Positions 1 to 8,619 of a DNA stretch of 64,000 nt are shown here, piece by piece. The position numbers were made by a program, and so were the translations under genes. Each line of letters begins with the position of its first letter. Positions within the stretch are counted from its first letter, which is position 1. The stretch lies in the NCBI RefSeq assembly GCF_030412785.1, contig NZ_CP125295.1, positions 5,394,001-5,458,000 of the forward strand, written 5' to 3'. Under the pieces are notes generated by a model. It ran no database searches, had not been told where the DNA came from, and saw only the letters and a program-made list of their open reading frames with translations. The DNA comes from Paraburkholderia sabiae (GTDB taxonomy: Bacteria > Pseudomonadota > Gammaproteobacteria > Burkholderiales > Burkholderiaceae).

Positions 1-486
1 AGCCGCTTCAAACCTCCGGTGCCCGCCCGGATAACGCCACGGCACACGGTCTTTGAGCTGTCGCGCAGTGACGCAAACACTCCGTAGAAAGCCCGCAGTC
101 AGACGCGCGCGGCGCGAAAGATGACATCCACCTGGAGCACATTCGGTCAGCACGTTTTTTTGCATTGCCGTCAGTTGATTGCGGCGTTATGTGCTCCAGA
201 CTGTGTGTGTGTTTTCGCGCCGTGCGCAGTTAACTGCGGGCTTTCTACAGAGTGCGGGGGTCGCTGCGCGACAGCTCAACTGCGGCATGCCGCAGCGCCA
301 TTCTGGCGGGCACCGGAGGTACAAAAGCGGCTTTCTTTTGCCTACTTTTCTTTGCCGCTGCAAAGAAAAGTAGGTGCCGCCCCGCACAGGGGCAACGCCT
401 GAAGCACCGATACGAATTCGCGGATGCCACCGCAGACAAAAACCAAAAACGCAAAGACTGGCGACTGCGTCGCAGACAAAAAACCA
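1..486. repeat. Long palindromic intergenic element, copy A (left end cut off)
   Basis: Part of a family with five copies in this window. The right arm is complete. It has a small hairpin (CTGCGGCATGCCGCAG) near 281-296, then the shared block 320-397 carrying two inverted TTTTCTTTGC/GCAAAGAAAA halves. It ends in an A-run that abuts the stop codon of the leftward sugar permease (487-489). The left arm (from base 1) repeats the same blocks inverted: the ACCTCCGGTGCC block, the GTAGAAAGCCCGCAGTCA block and the CTGGAGCACAT block. Short open frames here only translate the repeat, and I treat it as non-coding. The left end lies outside the window. Confidence 0.85.
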
Positions 487-1791
487 CTAAGGAAGCGAAC
501 GCCTCCCGCGAACCCTGGCAAGCATAGTCTGCGGATTCATCCGCGTCTGCTGCAAGAACACAGCAACAACGATGATCAACCCTTTGAGCACCAACTGCGT
601 ATTGCTATCGATGTTATTGAGCAGCAGGATATTCCCAAGAAACCCGAAGATCAGCACGCCCGCCACGGTCCCCGCAATCCTCCCCACGCCGCCCATCAGA
701 CTGGTGCCGCCAATCACTACAGCCGCAATCGCATCAAGCTCCCAGCCGACACCCGCATCCGCCTTCCCCTGCCGATACTGCGCGGCATAAAGAACGCCGA
801 CAAGCGCCGCGAGCATTCCCGAAATCGCGTACGCGGCGATCTTGTGCCGATCGACCTTGAGCCCCGAAATGCGCGCGCATTTCTCATTACCGCCGATCGC
901 ATACAGATACTTGCCAAACACCGTCCGGTTCAAAACGAAGTCCGCAATCAACGCGATCACGATGAAAAAGAGCGCCGGCACGGGCACCACGCCAAATAGC
1001 AACGCGCGCAGATTGTCGATGTCGGTCGTCGCATTGCTGCCGCTGTAAATCGAATAGACGGCCGTATCCTGCCCTGCGACGAGCCGCGCCATACCCATCA
1101 CGCCGACCATCGCCGCGAGCGTCACGATGAACGGCTGCATGCGCCCGCGCGTGATGATGAAGCCGTTGAGCGCGCCGATCGCGAGCCCCGCCATCGGCAC
1201 CATCCACAGCACCGTCAGCAGCGACACCTTCTGCGGCAGTTGATGCCACGCGAACACACACGCCAGCAACGCAACGATTCCCGCGACGGCCATGCGCACG
1301 CCACGATGCCCCGAGTCACGCAGACCGGGCGACATCTGCATCGTATGTGCACCGCCCCGCCCCCGCCGCGCAAACATTCCGCTCGCCATATACACGACGG
1401 CGAAAAGGCTGATCGCATCGAGCGCGAGCGCTGTCCACGACGCCGCGTTGCTGCCGGGCGTCGTCAGCAGGATCGCCGTCAGCACACTGCCGAAACCCAT
1501 CACCGAACCGACGGACAGATCGATACCCGCCGTGATGATGACGAGCGTCATGCCCACCGACATCACGCCGACATTCGCGACCTGCCTGAACACATCGGAG
1601 AAATTCGCCGACGACAAGAAGATGTTGCTGCCGTCCGCCGCATGCGGCGACGTGAGCGCGCCGAGCGCAAGCAATACGATCAGTCCGAGGTAGTACTTCA
1701 CGTTCGTGAGCCACGCGCGCAGGCGCTGTTGCCGCCGCAGCTGCTGCGCATTGGGCGTCGCGTCGAGTGCGTGTTCGTTGGTCTTCAGCAT
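487..1791 (-). CDS. Sugar ABC transporter permease (RbsC/YjfF type)
   Basis: Inner-membrane permease of a carbohydrate-uptake ABC importer (BPD_transp_2 family). About 434 aa with roughly ten hydrophobic segments after a charged N-terminus of about 30 residues. Conserved family blocks are visible, e.g. GIDLSVGSVMG in the first third, then MQPFIVTLA and GGTSLMGGVGRI. It is longer than RbsC (about 320 aa) because of a polar Gly/Arg-rich insertion around residues 140-165. I chose the ATG at 1791 because a GGAG sits about 8 bases upstream; a GTG two codons earlier is possible. It lies about 20 bp after the ATPase gene in the same leftward operon. The last codons shift to T-ending, and the TAG stop is fused to repeat copy A. 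The substrate cannot be assigned. Confidence 0.9.
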   Translation of the reverse strand: MLKTNEHALDATPNAQQLRRQQRLRAWLTNVKYYLGLIVLLALGALTSPHAADGSNIFLSSANFSDVFRQVANVGVMSVGMTLVIITAGIDLSVGSVMGFGSVLTAILLTTPGSNAASWTALALDAISLFAVVYMASGMFARRGRGGAHTMQMSPGLRDSGHRGVRMAVAGIVALLACVFAWHQLPQKVSLLTVLWMVPMAGLAIGALNGFIITRGRMQPFIVTLAAMVGVMGMARLVAGQDTAVYSIYSGSNATTDIDNLRALLFGVVPVPALFFIVIALIADFVLNRTVFGKYLYAIGGNEKCARISGLKVDRHKIAAYAISGMLAALVGVLYAAQYRQGKADAGVGWELDAIAAVVIGGTSLMGGVGRIAGTVAGVLIFGFLGNILLLNNIDSNTQLVLKGLIIVVAVFLQQTRMNPQTMLARVRGRRSLP

Positions 1792-1810
1792 GTTCACCGC
1801 TCCATCATGT

Positions 1811-3376
1811 TCAGGGCGACGCGAGCTTCACGAGTTCGTCGGCGGAAAACGCATCGCGTTCGAGCACGCCGCGCGCGCGTCCTTCGCACAGGACGAGAAT
1901 GCGGTCGCACATCAGCATCAGTTCGTCGATCTCCGAGCTCGCGACCACCACCGTCAAGCCGCTGCGCGCCGCCTGCAGGATCTGGCTATAGATTTCCGCT
2001 TTCGCGGCCACGTCGACGCCGCGCGTCGGTTCGTCGAGCAGCAGAATGGCGGGCTGCGTCATCAGCCATTTGCCGATGATCAGCTTCTGCTGGTTGCCCC
2101 CTGACAATGTCGCAACAGGTTCGCTCGCGCCGCCATGCTTCACGTTCGACGTCAACGCTCGCGCAGCCACGCGCTTTGCAATCGCGCGTCGGCGATAGAA
2201 CGGAAAACCGTCGATATGCGCGAGACTCGGCAGCACGAAGTTCGCCTCTACCGACTGATCGACGATCAGCCCGTCTTTCTTGCGGTCTTCGGTGACGAAC
2301 GCGACGCCTGCCTCGACGGCTTGGGCAGGCGTGCGAAACGCGCGCCGTCCCGCGCCGATTTCGATCGAGCCCGACACGCGATACGGCGACACGCCATACA
2401 GCGTTTCGAGTATCTCGGTCTTGCCCGCGCCGAGCAGTCCGGAAAGACCGAACACCTCGCCGCGCCGCACATCGAACGACACGCCGTCCACCACGGGACG
2501 ATGCTCGCCATGCAGCGTCAGATCGCGCACGCTAATCAAATGGTCTGCCGCAGCACGCACTTCGCCGGACTCGCGATGCGGCGCGACGAAGTTCTTGCCG
2601 ATCATCATCGACACCAGCTGTTCCGCCGATTCGACGCGGCTCATCGGCAGCGTTGCGATATGGCGTCCGTCGCGCAGCACCGTCACGCGATCGGCGAGAT
2701 CGAACACTTCCTGCAAGCGATGGCTGATCAGCACGATGCCCATCCCGCGTTCGCGCAGCGCGCGCACCAGCACCGAAAGCGCCTGTGTTTCCGTGTCGGA
2801 TAGCGCGGACGTGGGCTCGTCCATGATGAGCACGCGCGCGTCGGCAAGCAGCGCTTTCGCGATTTCGATCAACTGCTTTTCGCCGATCCGCAATGCGCCG
2901 ACGAGCTCATCCGGCGACGGCCTGAACTGCAATTGCGCGAGCACGTCGAGCGCTTTCGCTCGCATCGCGCGATGATCGGGAAAGCCGAAGCGCGTCGTGA
3001 TTTCCTTGCCGAGAAAGAGATTGTCGACCACGGACAGGCTGTCCACCAGATTCAGTTCCTGGTGAATGATCGCGATGCCTGCGTTCATCGCATCGGCTGT
3101 GGTTCTAAAGTCGACTCGCGTGCCTGCTACGTCGATAGAACCAGCATCGGGCAGATACAGGCCGCCCAGTATCTTCATCAGGCTCGACTTGCCTGCGCCG
3201 TTCTCGCCGACGAGCGCATGCACCTCGCCCGCCACGATGTCGAAATCGACATCGGTGAGCGCGGGTGTGCCGTTGAACGCGATCGAGATGCGCGTCGCGG
3301 CAACGAGCTGTGTCGCGCTCATGGCGTGGGTCGCGACAACAACAGGTGGATCGATGCTCGTGACACCTTGCGTCAT
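1811..3376 (-). CDS. Sugar ABC transporter ATP-binding protein (RbsA/MglA type)
   Basis: Double-domain ATPase energising the neighbouring permease. About 521 aa, the usual size for RbsA/XylG/MglA proteins. The N-terminal domain has Walker A GENGAGKSS, a degenerate signature (LRIGEKQ) and Walker B VLIMDEPTSALSD. The C-terminal domain has a divergent Walker A (GLLGAGKTE), signature LSGGNQQK and Walker B ILLLDEPTRGVDV. This asymmetry is typical of the CUT2 sugar family. The start at 3376 is preceded by GGAAGGA; a start seven codons further upstream lacks a ribosome site. It lies between the binding-protein and permease genes, consistent with a single transcript. Confidence 0.94.
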   Translation of the reverse strand: MTQGVTSIDPPVVVATHAMSATQLVAATRISIAFNGTPALTDVDFDIVAGEVHALVGENGAGKSSLMKILGGLYLPDAGSIDVAGTRVDFRTTADAMNAGIAIIHQELNLVDSLSVVDNLFLGKEITTRFGFPDHRAMRAKALDVLAQLQFRPSPDELVGALRIGEKQLIEIAKALLADARVLIMDEPTSALSDTETQALSVLVRALRERGMGIVLISHRLQEVFDLADRVTVLRDGRHIATLPMSRVESAEQLVSMMIGKNFVAPHRESGEVRAAADHLISVRDLTLHGEHRPVVDGVSFDVRRGEVFGLSGLLGAGKTEILETLYGVSPYRVSGSIEIGAGRRAFRTPAQAVEAGVAFVTEDRKKDGLIVDQSVEANFVLPSLAHIDGFPFYRRRAIAKRVAARALTSNVKHGGASEPVATLSGGNQQKLIIGKWLMTQPAILLLDEPTRGVDVAAKAEIYSQILQAARSGLTVVVASSEIDELMLMCDRILVLCEGRARGVLERDAFSADELVKLASP

Positions 3377-3456
3377 GAATTCCTTCCGCTCTCGCATGCA
3401 CGACGCGTCGCGCGGCGGGCATCGGCACCTGCCCGCGCGACGCGTTCACGCATCAC

Positions 3457-4413
3457 TCAACTCGCGACAAACTGCTTCGCGTTGTCCGCGAAGATCCCTT
3501 GCGTCGGCATGATCACTTTCTTCGGAATCTTTTCACCGCCGAGCATCTTCAGCGCCTGGCGCATCGCTTCGCCGCCCGGCGTCGGATACACGAACGTCGC
3601 CGTGAGAATGCCCTTCTCGACCCACACCGCGCCTTCGTTCGGCAGGCCGTCCGCGCCGACGAACTTCATCTTCTTCTCGACGCCCGCGTCCTTCGCCGCG
3701 AGATACGCGCCGTACGCCATGGGGTCGTTGTGCGCGAACACGAGATCGACCTGCGGGTTCACGCGCAGCACGGTCTTCATGTAGTCGTAGGCCTTGTCCT
3801 GCTTCCAGTCGCAATCGACGCGCTGCCCGACGATCTTCAGGCCCGACTCCTTGCCGACGAACGACATCATCCCGTCGTGACGATCGTGCGACGCCTGCGT
3901 GCCGAAGCCGCCCCACACTTCGACGATATTGCCTTTCGCCTTGCCCGCACCGCCTTGCGTCTTCACGATGAACTCGCCCGCGCCCTTGCCGATCAGCACG
4001 TTGTCGCCGCCGACGAACTGCGTGTACTGATCGCCGTTCACTTCGCGATCGAGCACGAACACGGGAATGCCTGCCTTGTACGCCTTTTCGACCACGCCCG
4101 TCAGTCCCGCCGACTCCTTCGGCGAAATGAAGATGACGTCCATCTTCTGCGCGATGAAGTTCTCCATGTCGGCGTTCTGCTTGTCGGTGCGATCGTTTGC
4201 ATCGGCGATCACGAGTTCGACGTTCGGATGCTTCGCGGCCTCGGCCTTCATGTCCTTGTTGAACTGCACGCGCCACGGCTCGACGGTCGTCACCTGCGAG
4301 AAACCGAAGCGGTATTTCTTGCCTTGCGCGTGCACATAGCCGGCCTTGACGATCAGCCCGGCAAAAGGCGCCGTAACGAGCGCGCCCGTGATCAGACGGC
4401 GATTGCGGTTCAT
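3457..4413 (-). CDS. Periplasmic sugar-binding protein of the ABC importer
   Basis: Type I periplasmic-binding fold (Peripla_BP_4) of about 318 aa, supplying substrate to the downstream ATPase and permease. The N-terminus (MNRNRRLITGALV) is a basic and hydrophobic export signal ending near the AHA/AQG region around residue 26-30. Family blocks include YRFGFSQV, a DANDRTDKQ segment resembling YtfQ/RbsB ligand-loop regions, VFVLDREV, and AHNDPMAYGAY, the conserved hinge region. The start at 4413 has GGAGA six bases upstream; a start four codons earlier does not. The general resemblance is to YtfQ-like (galactofuranose) or ribose-type proteins, but I cannot fix the sugar. Confidence 0.9.
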   Translation of the reverse strand: MNRNRRLITGALVTAPFAGLIVKAGYVHAQGKKYRFGFSQVTTVEPWRVQFNKDMKAEAAKHPNVELVIADANDRTDKQNADMENFIAQKMDVIFISPKESAGLTGVVEKAYKAGIPVFVLDREVNGDQYTQFVGGDNVLIGKGAGEFIVKTQGGAGKAKGNIVEVWGGFGTQASHDRHDGMMSFVGKESGLKIVGQRVDCDWKQDKAYDYMKTVLRVNPQVDLVFAHNDPMAYGAYLAAKDAGVEKKMKFVGADGLPNEGAVWVEKGILTATFVYPTPGGEAMRQALKMLGGEKIPKKVIMPTQGIFADNAKQFVAS

Positions 4414-4504
4414 GTTTGTCTCCATTCGTTGCGCATTGCGTGATGCGCGTTGTGCGTCTCCCTTGGTCTTGCCTTTCTGCTTTTGCTTTTGTCTGCTCTT
4501 TGAA

Positions 4505-4519
4505 ATTGAAACGTTTTAG
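4505..4519. promoter_or_regulatory. Candidate LacI-family operator upstream of the binding-protein gene
   Basis: The sequence ATTGAAACGTTTTAG has a near-palindromic core TGAAACGTTTTA with the central CG typical of LacI/GalR operators. It lies between the regulator gene and the binding-protein gene, about 90 bp before the latter. Fourteen of its 15 bases match the site at 5639-5653. Repression of the importer by the adjacent LacI-type protein is inferred. Confidence 0.72.
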
Positions 4520-4533
4520 TCCTGCTGGTTTCC

Positions 4534-5580
4534 TCACGCACCATCCAGTACAGCCTGCACGGCGGGCGCGGCCGCCGTGCTCTCGCGCACCAGCAACTCG
4601 GCCTTGAAACTCAGATGCACGGGCGCATTGCGCTCGCCATTCAGCAGCTTCAGCATCAGTTGCCAGATTGCGTGACCGATCGCCTCGACGGGCTGCCGGA
4701 TCGAACTCAGATAGGGACGCAGCACCGACATCCACGGCGCGTCGTCGAACGACAACAACGAAATGTCTTCAGGCAGGCGCAATTCGGCATCGCGGATCGC
4801 GCGCAATGCGCCGAGCGTCGTCACGTTGCCGCCTGCAAAGAGTGCAGTAGGACGCAGCGCATTCGACAGCACATCGAGCGTCGACGCGTGAATCTCTGCG
4901 GCCGTCATTCCGCATTCGACGACGCGTATGTAGCTGTCGAGTCCCGCGCGTTTCATCGCATCGACATAGCCGTCCGCGCGCTCGCGCGAATTCACGAGAT
5001 CAAGCGTATTGACGAGGAACGTGATGCGTTTGTGGCCGAGGCCGATGAGATGCACGGTGCCATCGAACGTCGCTGCATGGCTGTCCGTCGTGACCGTATC
5101 GGCGGGAAAGGAATCGTCGACGCGATCGGCCATCACGAGCGGCACATTGCACTCGCGCACTTCGTCGATCGCATGTTCGTAACCACGGCACGGAATGATG
5201 ATCATGCCCGCGACCTGACCCGACATCACGAAACGGATGCGCTCCATTTCGCGCGCGGGATCTTCATCGGCGTGCGCCATGATCAGGCGGTAACCATGCT
5301 CCAGCGCGTGATTTTCGAGCGCGCGGGCAATGTCGACGAAGAACTGGTTGGTGAGATCGGGTAGCACGAAGCCGATCGAACTGGGCCGCCCGCGCCGCAA
5401 ATCGGCGGCGATGCCGTTGCGACGATAACCGAGCCGGCGCGCCGCGTCCCACACGCGCTGTGCACGCGCTTCGCTCACGCCGGACGCACCCGACAGCACC
5501 TTCGATGCCGTGCCCACCGACACCTCGGCGGCATTCGCGACATCGCGCAGCGTGGGCAACGGCCGGTCGGGCAAGCTCAT
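4534..5580 (-). CDS. LacI-family transcriptional repressor of the sugar importer
   Basis: 348 aa. The N-terminal LacI helix-turn-helix is clear at about residues 9-30 (TLRDVANAAEVSVGTASKVL) and is followed by the hinge region (RRNGIAADLRRGRPSSIGFV). A periplasmic-binding-like effector domain fills the rest (about 65-335). It is the first gene of the leftward sugar-uptake cluster. One matching operator lies just upstream of its own start (5639-5653) and another between it and the transporter genes (4505-4519), so it probably represses both itself and the importer until the sugar or a derivative is bound. The effector is unknown. Confidence 0.92.
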   Translation of the reverse strand: MSLPDRPLPTLRDVANAAEVSVGTASKVLSGASGVSEARAQRVWDAARRLGYRRNGIAADLRRGRPSSIGFVLPDLTNQFFVDIARALENHALEHGYRLIMAHADEDPAREMERIRFVMSGQVAGMIIIPCRGYEHAIDEVRECNVPLVMADRVDDSFPADTVTTDSHAATFDGTVHLIGLGHKRITFLVNTLDLVNSRERADGYVDAMKRAGLDSYIRVVECGMTAAEIHASTLDVLSNALRPTALFAGGNVTTLGALRAIRDAELRLPEDISLLSFDDAPWMSVLRPYLSSIRQPVEAIGHAIWQLMLKLLNGERNAPVHLSFKAELLVRESTAAAPAVQAVLDGA

Positions 5581-5638
5581 GTTGCGTCGGCTCCTCTGGC
5601 GGTGCGGTTCGTCGCAAAGAACGAAACCGGTCGTGGAG

Positions 5639-5653
5639 ATTGAAACGTTTCAG
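5639..5653. promoter_or_regulatory. Candidate LacI-family operator upstream of the regulator gene
   Basis: ATTGAAACGTTTCAG contains the perfect 12-base palindrome TGAAACGTTTCA. It lies about 60 bp upstream of the repressor start codon, inside the divergent region shared with the rightward metallophosphatase gene. It matches the site at 4505-4519 at 14 of 15 positions, so autoregulation is likely. Confidence 0.75.
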
Positions 5654-5860
5654 AGCATATGCAATCGATTACATGAGTACAAGGCGCGTCCTCTCAGGAC
5701 TTTCCCGATGCGCGATTGCGCATCTGCAGCAATTGCGCGCGTCATGTTGCGTTGCATCGAGCCGACAGTTCGCGATACGTAATAAGAACTTCTCGTGAAT
5801 GTCACGGCTCCGTCATGCAGCAATGGCGCAATGCGGGTACTGCAACTCGACGCGTGAGCC

Positions 5861-6802
5861 ATGGACAACAACACGTCCGCGACTTCCCTCTTCCGCCAGA
5901 CTGGCCCGAGCGTCGATCCCGGCGCTTTCGGCCCCCGCTCCCCCTCAGTCGGCCTGCCGCCGATACCGCATCTGCCGACGACACCGACGCCGTCAGAACA
6001 TCACGACGACGATCACGAAGCTTCGCATCGCTATCGCACGATCTGGCTCTCCGACATTCACCTCGGCTCCAGCGGCTGTCAGGCGAAGTATCTGCTCGAC
6101 TTCCTGCGGCACAACGAGTCGGAGTACCTGTATCTGGTCGGCGACATCATCGACGGATGGCAACTGAAGAAAGGCTGGTACTGGCCGCAGGCGCACAACG
6201 ACGTCGTGCAGAAGATCTTGCGCAAGGCGCGCAAGGGCACGCAGGTCGTGTACATCCCCGGCAATCACGACGAAGGCGCGCGCCAGTTCTGCGATCTCGC
6301 ATTCGGCGACATTCACGTGCGCGGCGAAGCGTTTCATACGACGCTGCAAGGCAAGCGTTTGTGGATCGTGCACGGCGATCTGTTCGACGGTGTGATCCAG
6401 CACGCGAAGTGGCTCGCGTATCTCGGCGACACGCTGTACACGATGATTCTCGTGCTGAACCGCTGGTTCAACCGGATCCGCATCAAGCTCGGCTTCCAGT
6501 ACTGGTCGTTGTCGCAGTACCTGAAGCATCAGGTGAAGAACGCCGTCAACTTCATCTCCGCATTCGAGACTGTGATGACCGACGAAGCGCGCCGCCGCGG
6601 CTGCGACGGCGTCGTGTGCGGGCACATTCACAAGGCCGAGATCCGCGAGATCGACGGCGTGCTCTATTGCAACGACGGCGACTGGGTCGAAAGCCTGTCG
6701 GCGCTCGTCGAGACGTATGAAGGCGAGCTGAAGGTGGTCTACTGGACCGTGATGCGCTCGCCCGAGGCGAACGCGACGAAGGCTCGCGCAGCAACAGCGT
6801 GA
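5861..6802 (+). CDS. Metallophosphatase, PlcP-like phospholipase C (often labelled UDP-2,3-diacylglucosamine hydrolase)
   Basis: 313 aa calcineurin-like phosphoesterase with the full metal-site set: DIHLG at 65-69, GDIIDGW at 94-100, GNHDE at 134-138, HGD at 171-173, GHIH at 254-257. The first 57 residues are a Pro-rich extension with a His/Asp cluster. It belongs to the group annotated COG2908/LpxH-like, but the blocks between the metal motifs (such as KGWYWPQAHNDVVQKILRKA) resemble PlcP. In rhizobia and marine bacteria PlcP releases diacylglycerol from phospholipids under phosphate limitation. The next gene resembles Agt, PlcP's glycosyltransferase partner, which favours this reading over lipid A synthesis. 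Activity is inferred; an LpxH-type role remains possible. Confidence 0.75.
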   Translation: MDNNTSATSLFRQTGPSVDPGAFGPRSPSVGLPPIPHLPTTPTPSEHHDDDHEASHRYRTIWLSDIHLGSSGCQAKYLLDFLRHNESEYLYLVGDIIDGWQLKKGWYWPQAHNDVVQKILRKARKGTQVVYIPGNHDEGARQFCDLAFGDIHVRGEAFHTTLQGKRLWIVHGDLFDGVIQHAKWLAYLGDTLYTMILVLNRWFNRIRIKLGFQYWSLSQYLKHQVKNAVNFISAFETVMTDEARRRGCDGVVCGHIHKAEIREIDGVLYCNDGDWVESLSALVETYEGELKVVYWTVMRSPEANATKARAATA

Positions 6803-6836
6803 CACGCACCACCACTACTACGAGAGGGCCAATCGC

Positions 6837-7868
6837 ATGAAGATCATGATCGTCACCGATGCGTGGGAACCGCAGGTCAATGGCGTTGTTCGCACGCTGA
6901 AGAACACGACGCGCGAACTGACGGAGATCGGCCACACAGTCGATCTGCTGACGCCGCTCGAGTTCAAGACGATTCCGTGCCCCACGTACCCGGAGATTCG
7001 TCTCTCGCTGCTGCCGAAACGCCATCTGCGCAAACGCATCGACGAATTCAAACCCGATGCGCTGCACATCGCGACGGAAGGTCCGCTCGGACTCGCGGCG
7101 CGCGCCTATGCGATCGAACACAACTTGCCGTTCACGACGGCGTATCACACGCGCTTTCCTGAATACGTGCAGGCGCGCTTCGGTGTTCCCGTCGCGTGGA
7201 CGTACCGCTTTTTGCACTGGTTCCACAAGGCGTCGCTGGCCGTGATGGCGCCCACGCCTGTCGTCAAGTCCGACCTCGAAAAGTTCGGCTTCACGAACGT
7301 GGTGCTGTGGACGCGCGGCGTCGATCTCGAGATCTTCCGGCAGATGGAATCGAAGGTGCTCAACACCGCGCGGCCGATCTTCCTGTACGTGGGACGCGTG
7401 GCTGTCGAGAAGAATGTCGAGGCGTTCCTGAAGCTCGATCTGCCCGGTTCGAAATGGGTATGCGGTGAAGGTCCGGCGCTCGCCGAACTGAAGTCGCGCT
7501 ATCCGACGGCAAACTATCTCGGCGTGCTGACGCAGGCCGAACTTGCGAAGGTTTATGCGGCCGCCGATGTCTTCGTGTTCCCGAGCAGGACCGACACGTT
7601 CGGCCTCGTGTTGCTCGAAGCGCTTGCGTGCGGCACGCCCGTTGCAGCGTATCCCGTGACGGGCCCGATCGACGTGCTCGGCGACGGCGGCGCGGGTGCG
7701 ATGCACGACGATCTGCGCGAAGCGTGCCTGCAGGCGTTGAAGATCGATCGCAACCATGCGCGCGCGTGGGCCGAGCGATTCTCGTGGACAGCTGCATCCG
7801 AACAATTCGCCGCGCATCTGAAGCCGCTTTCGCGCTCCACGTATAGCGAGGAAAGCGCCGCCGCCTGA
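6837..7868 (+). CDS. GT4 glycosyltransferase, Agt-like (diacylglycerol glycosyltransferase candidate)
   Basis: 343 aa GT-B glycosyltransferase. The N-terminal domain (glycosyltransferase 4-like) starts TDAWEPQVNGVVRTL and contains PCPTYPEIRL and HIATEGPLG. The C-terminal GT1 domain contains YVGRVAVEKN (about 183-192), the nucleotide-sugar block FPSRTDTFGLVLLEALACGTP (about 247-267) and VTGPIDV. The start has GAGAGGG upstream. It lies 34 bp after the metallophosphatase, so they are probably co-transcribed. Homologues are often called GDP-mannose-dependent mannosyltransferases. Beside PlcP, the family precedent is Agt, which makes mono- and diglycosyldiacylglycerol. The sugar donor and lipid acceptor are not proven. 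Confidence 0.82.
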   Translation: MKIMIVTDAWEPQVNGVVRTLKNTTRELTEIGHTVDLLTPLEFKTIPCPTYPEIRLSLLPKRHLRKRIDEFKPDALHIATEGPLGLAARAYAIEHNLPFTTAYHTRFPEYVQARFGVPVAWTYRFLHWFHKASLAVMAPTPVVKSDLEKFGFTNVVLWTRGVDLEIFRQMESKVLNTARPIFLYVGRVAVEKNVEAFLKLDLPGSKWVCGEGPALAELKSRYPTANYLGVLTQAELAKVYAAADVFVFPSRTDTFGLVLLEALACGTPVAAYPVTGPIDVLGDGGAGAMHDDLREACLQALKIDRNHARAWAERFSWTAASEQFAAHLKPLSRSTYSEESAAA

Positions 7869-8094
7869 TCCGTCCGACGCGCAAGCGCCCTCACCTCTCG
7901 CCAAGCCCATGCAAACGAGACAATCGAACGCATTGCGCGCTCCGCAGGAATCGCTGCGCGACGCGAAGACTGCAGCATCGCAAACGGAGCACTACGGCGA
8001 GCCGTTCGACGACGTGCATGACCTGCACGAAGACGGCGCGCCGCGCTCGCGTTATGCTGGACAGTCCAGACCTGTTTCAGCGAATTCATCAGCC

Positions 8095-8619
8095 ATGTCA
8101 TCCACGACGCGTGCGCGCACATCGGCCGATTCTTCGTCCGACGAAGGTGCGTCCTCTCAGGCCGACGCGCAGGAGCCGCACGAACCGCTCGGCCCCGACG
8201 ATCCGCTCGCGCCGTTGCCCTTCAATCCGTACAAGGGCAATCGCGGTGTGACGCGTGCGTGGCACGCGATGAAGAATTCGTTTGCCGGCTTTCGTGTTGC
8301 GATTCGTGAGGAAAGTGCGTTTCGGCAGGAGCTGACGCTGGCGGCGATTCTCGTGCCGTGTGGGGTTTTTGTGCCCGTCGATGCCGTTTCTCGTGTTTTG
8401 CTGCTGGGGTCGGTGTTTCTTGTGCTGATCGTCGAGTTGCTCAACTCTAGCGTTGAGGCTGCTATTGATCGGATTTCTCTTGAGCGACATGAGCTGTCGC
8501 GGCGGGCTAAGGATCTTGGCAGCGCTGCTGTGATGGTTGCGCTTTTTATTTGTGTTATGACTTGGGGTTTGTTGGTTGGGCCGATTGTTGTGCGGTGGAT
8601 TGGTTCTGCTTTGCGTTAG
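8095..8619 (+). CDS. dgkA: Diacylglycerol kinase (DgkA family)
   Basis: Small integral-membrane kinase phosphorylating diacylglycerol to phosphatidic acid. About 174 aa from the chosen ATG. The core (last ~130 residues) has three hydrophobic helices and the family motif ELLNSSVEAAIDR, followed by SRRAKDLGSAAV. The first ~45 residues are a low-complexity Ser/Asp/Pro-rich extension. An ATG at 7909 would add a further 62 low-complexity residues; neither start has a clear ribosome site. As the third gene after the PlcP/Agt-like pair, it would recycle the diacylglycerol they handle. Codons in the last ~80 positions shift sharply to T-ending, and the TAG stop is joined directly to repeat copy B. 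Confidence 0.88.
   Translation: MSSTTRARTSADSSSDEGASSQADAQEPHEPLGPDDPLAPLPFNPYKGNRGVTRAWHAMKNSFAGFRVAIREESAFRQELTLAAILVPCGVFVPVDAVSRVLLLGSVFLVLIVELLNSSVEAAIDRISLERHELSRRAKDLGSAAVMVALFICVMTWGLLVGPIVVRWIGSALR

Noticed and set aside
121..402. Short open frames inside repeat copies (for example 121-402, 8714-8956, 19337-19540, 24090-24341)
   Set aside because: They repeat near-identically in each element, in opposite orientations, without start signals. They are artefacts of a non-coding palindrome.
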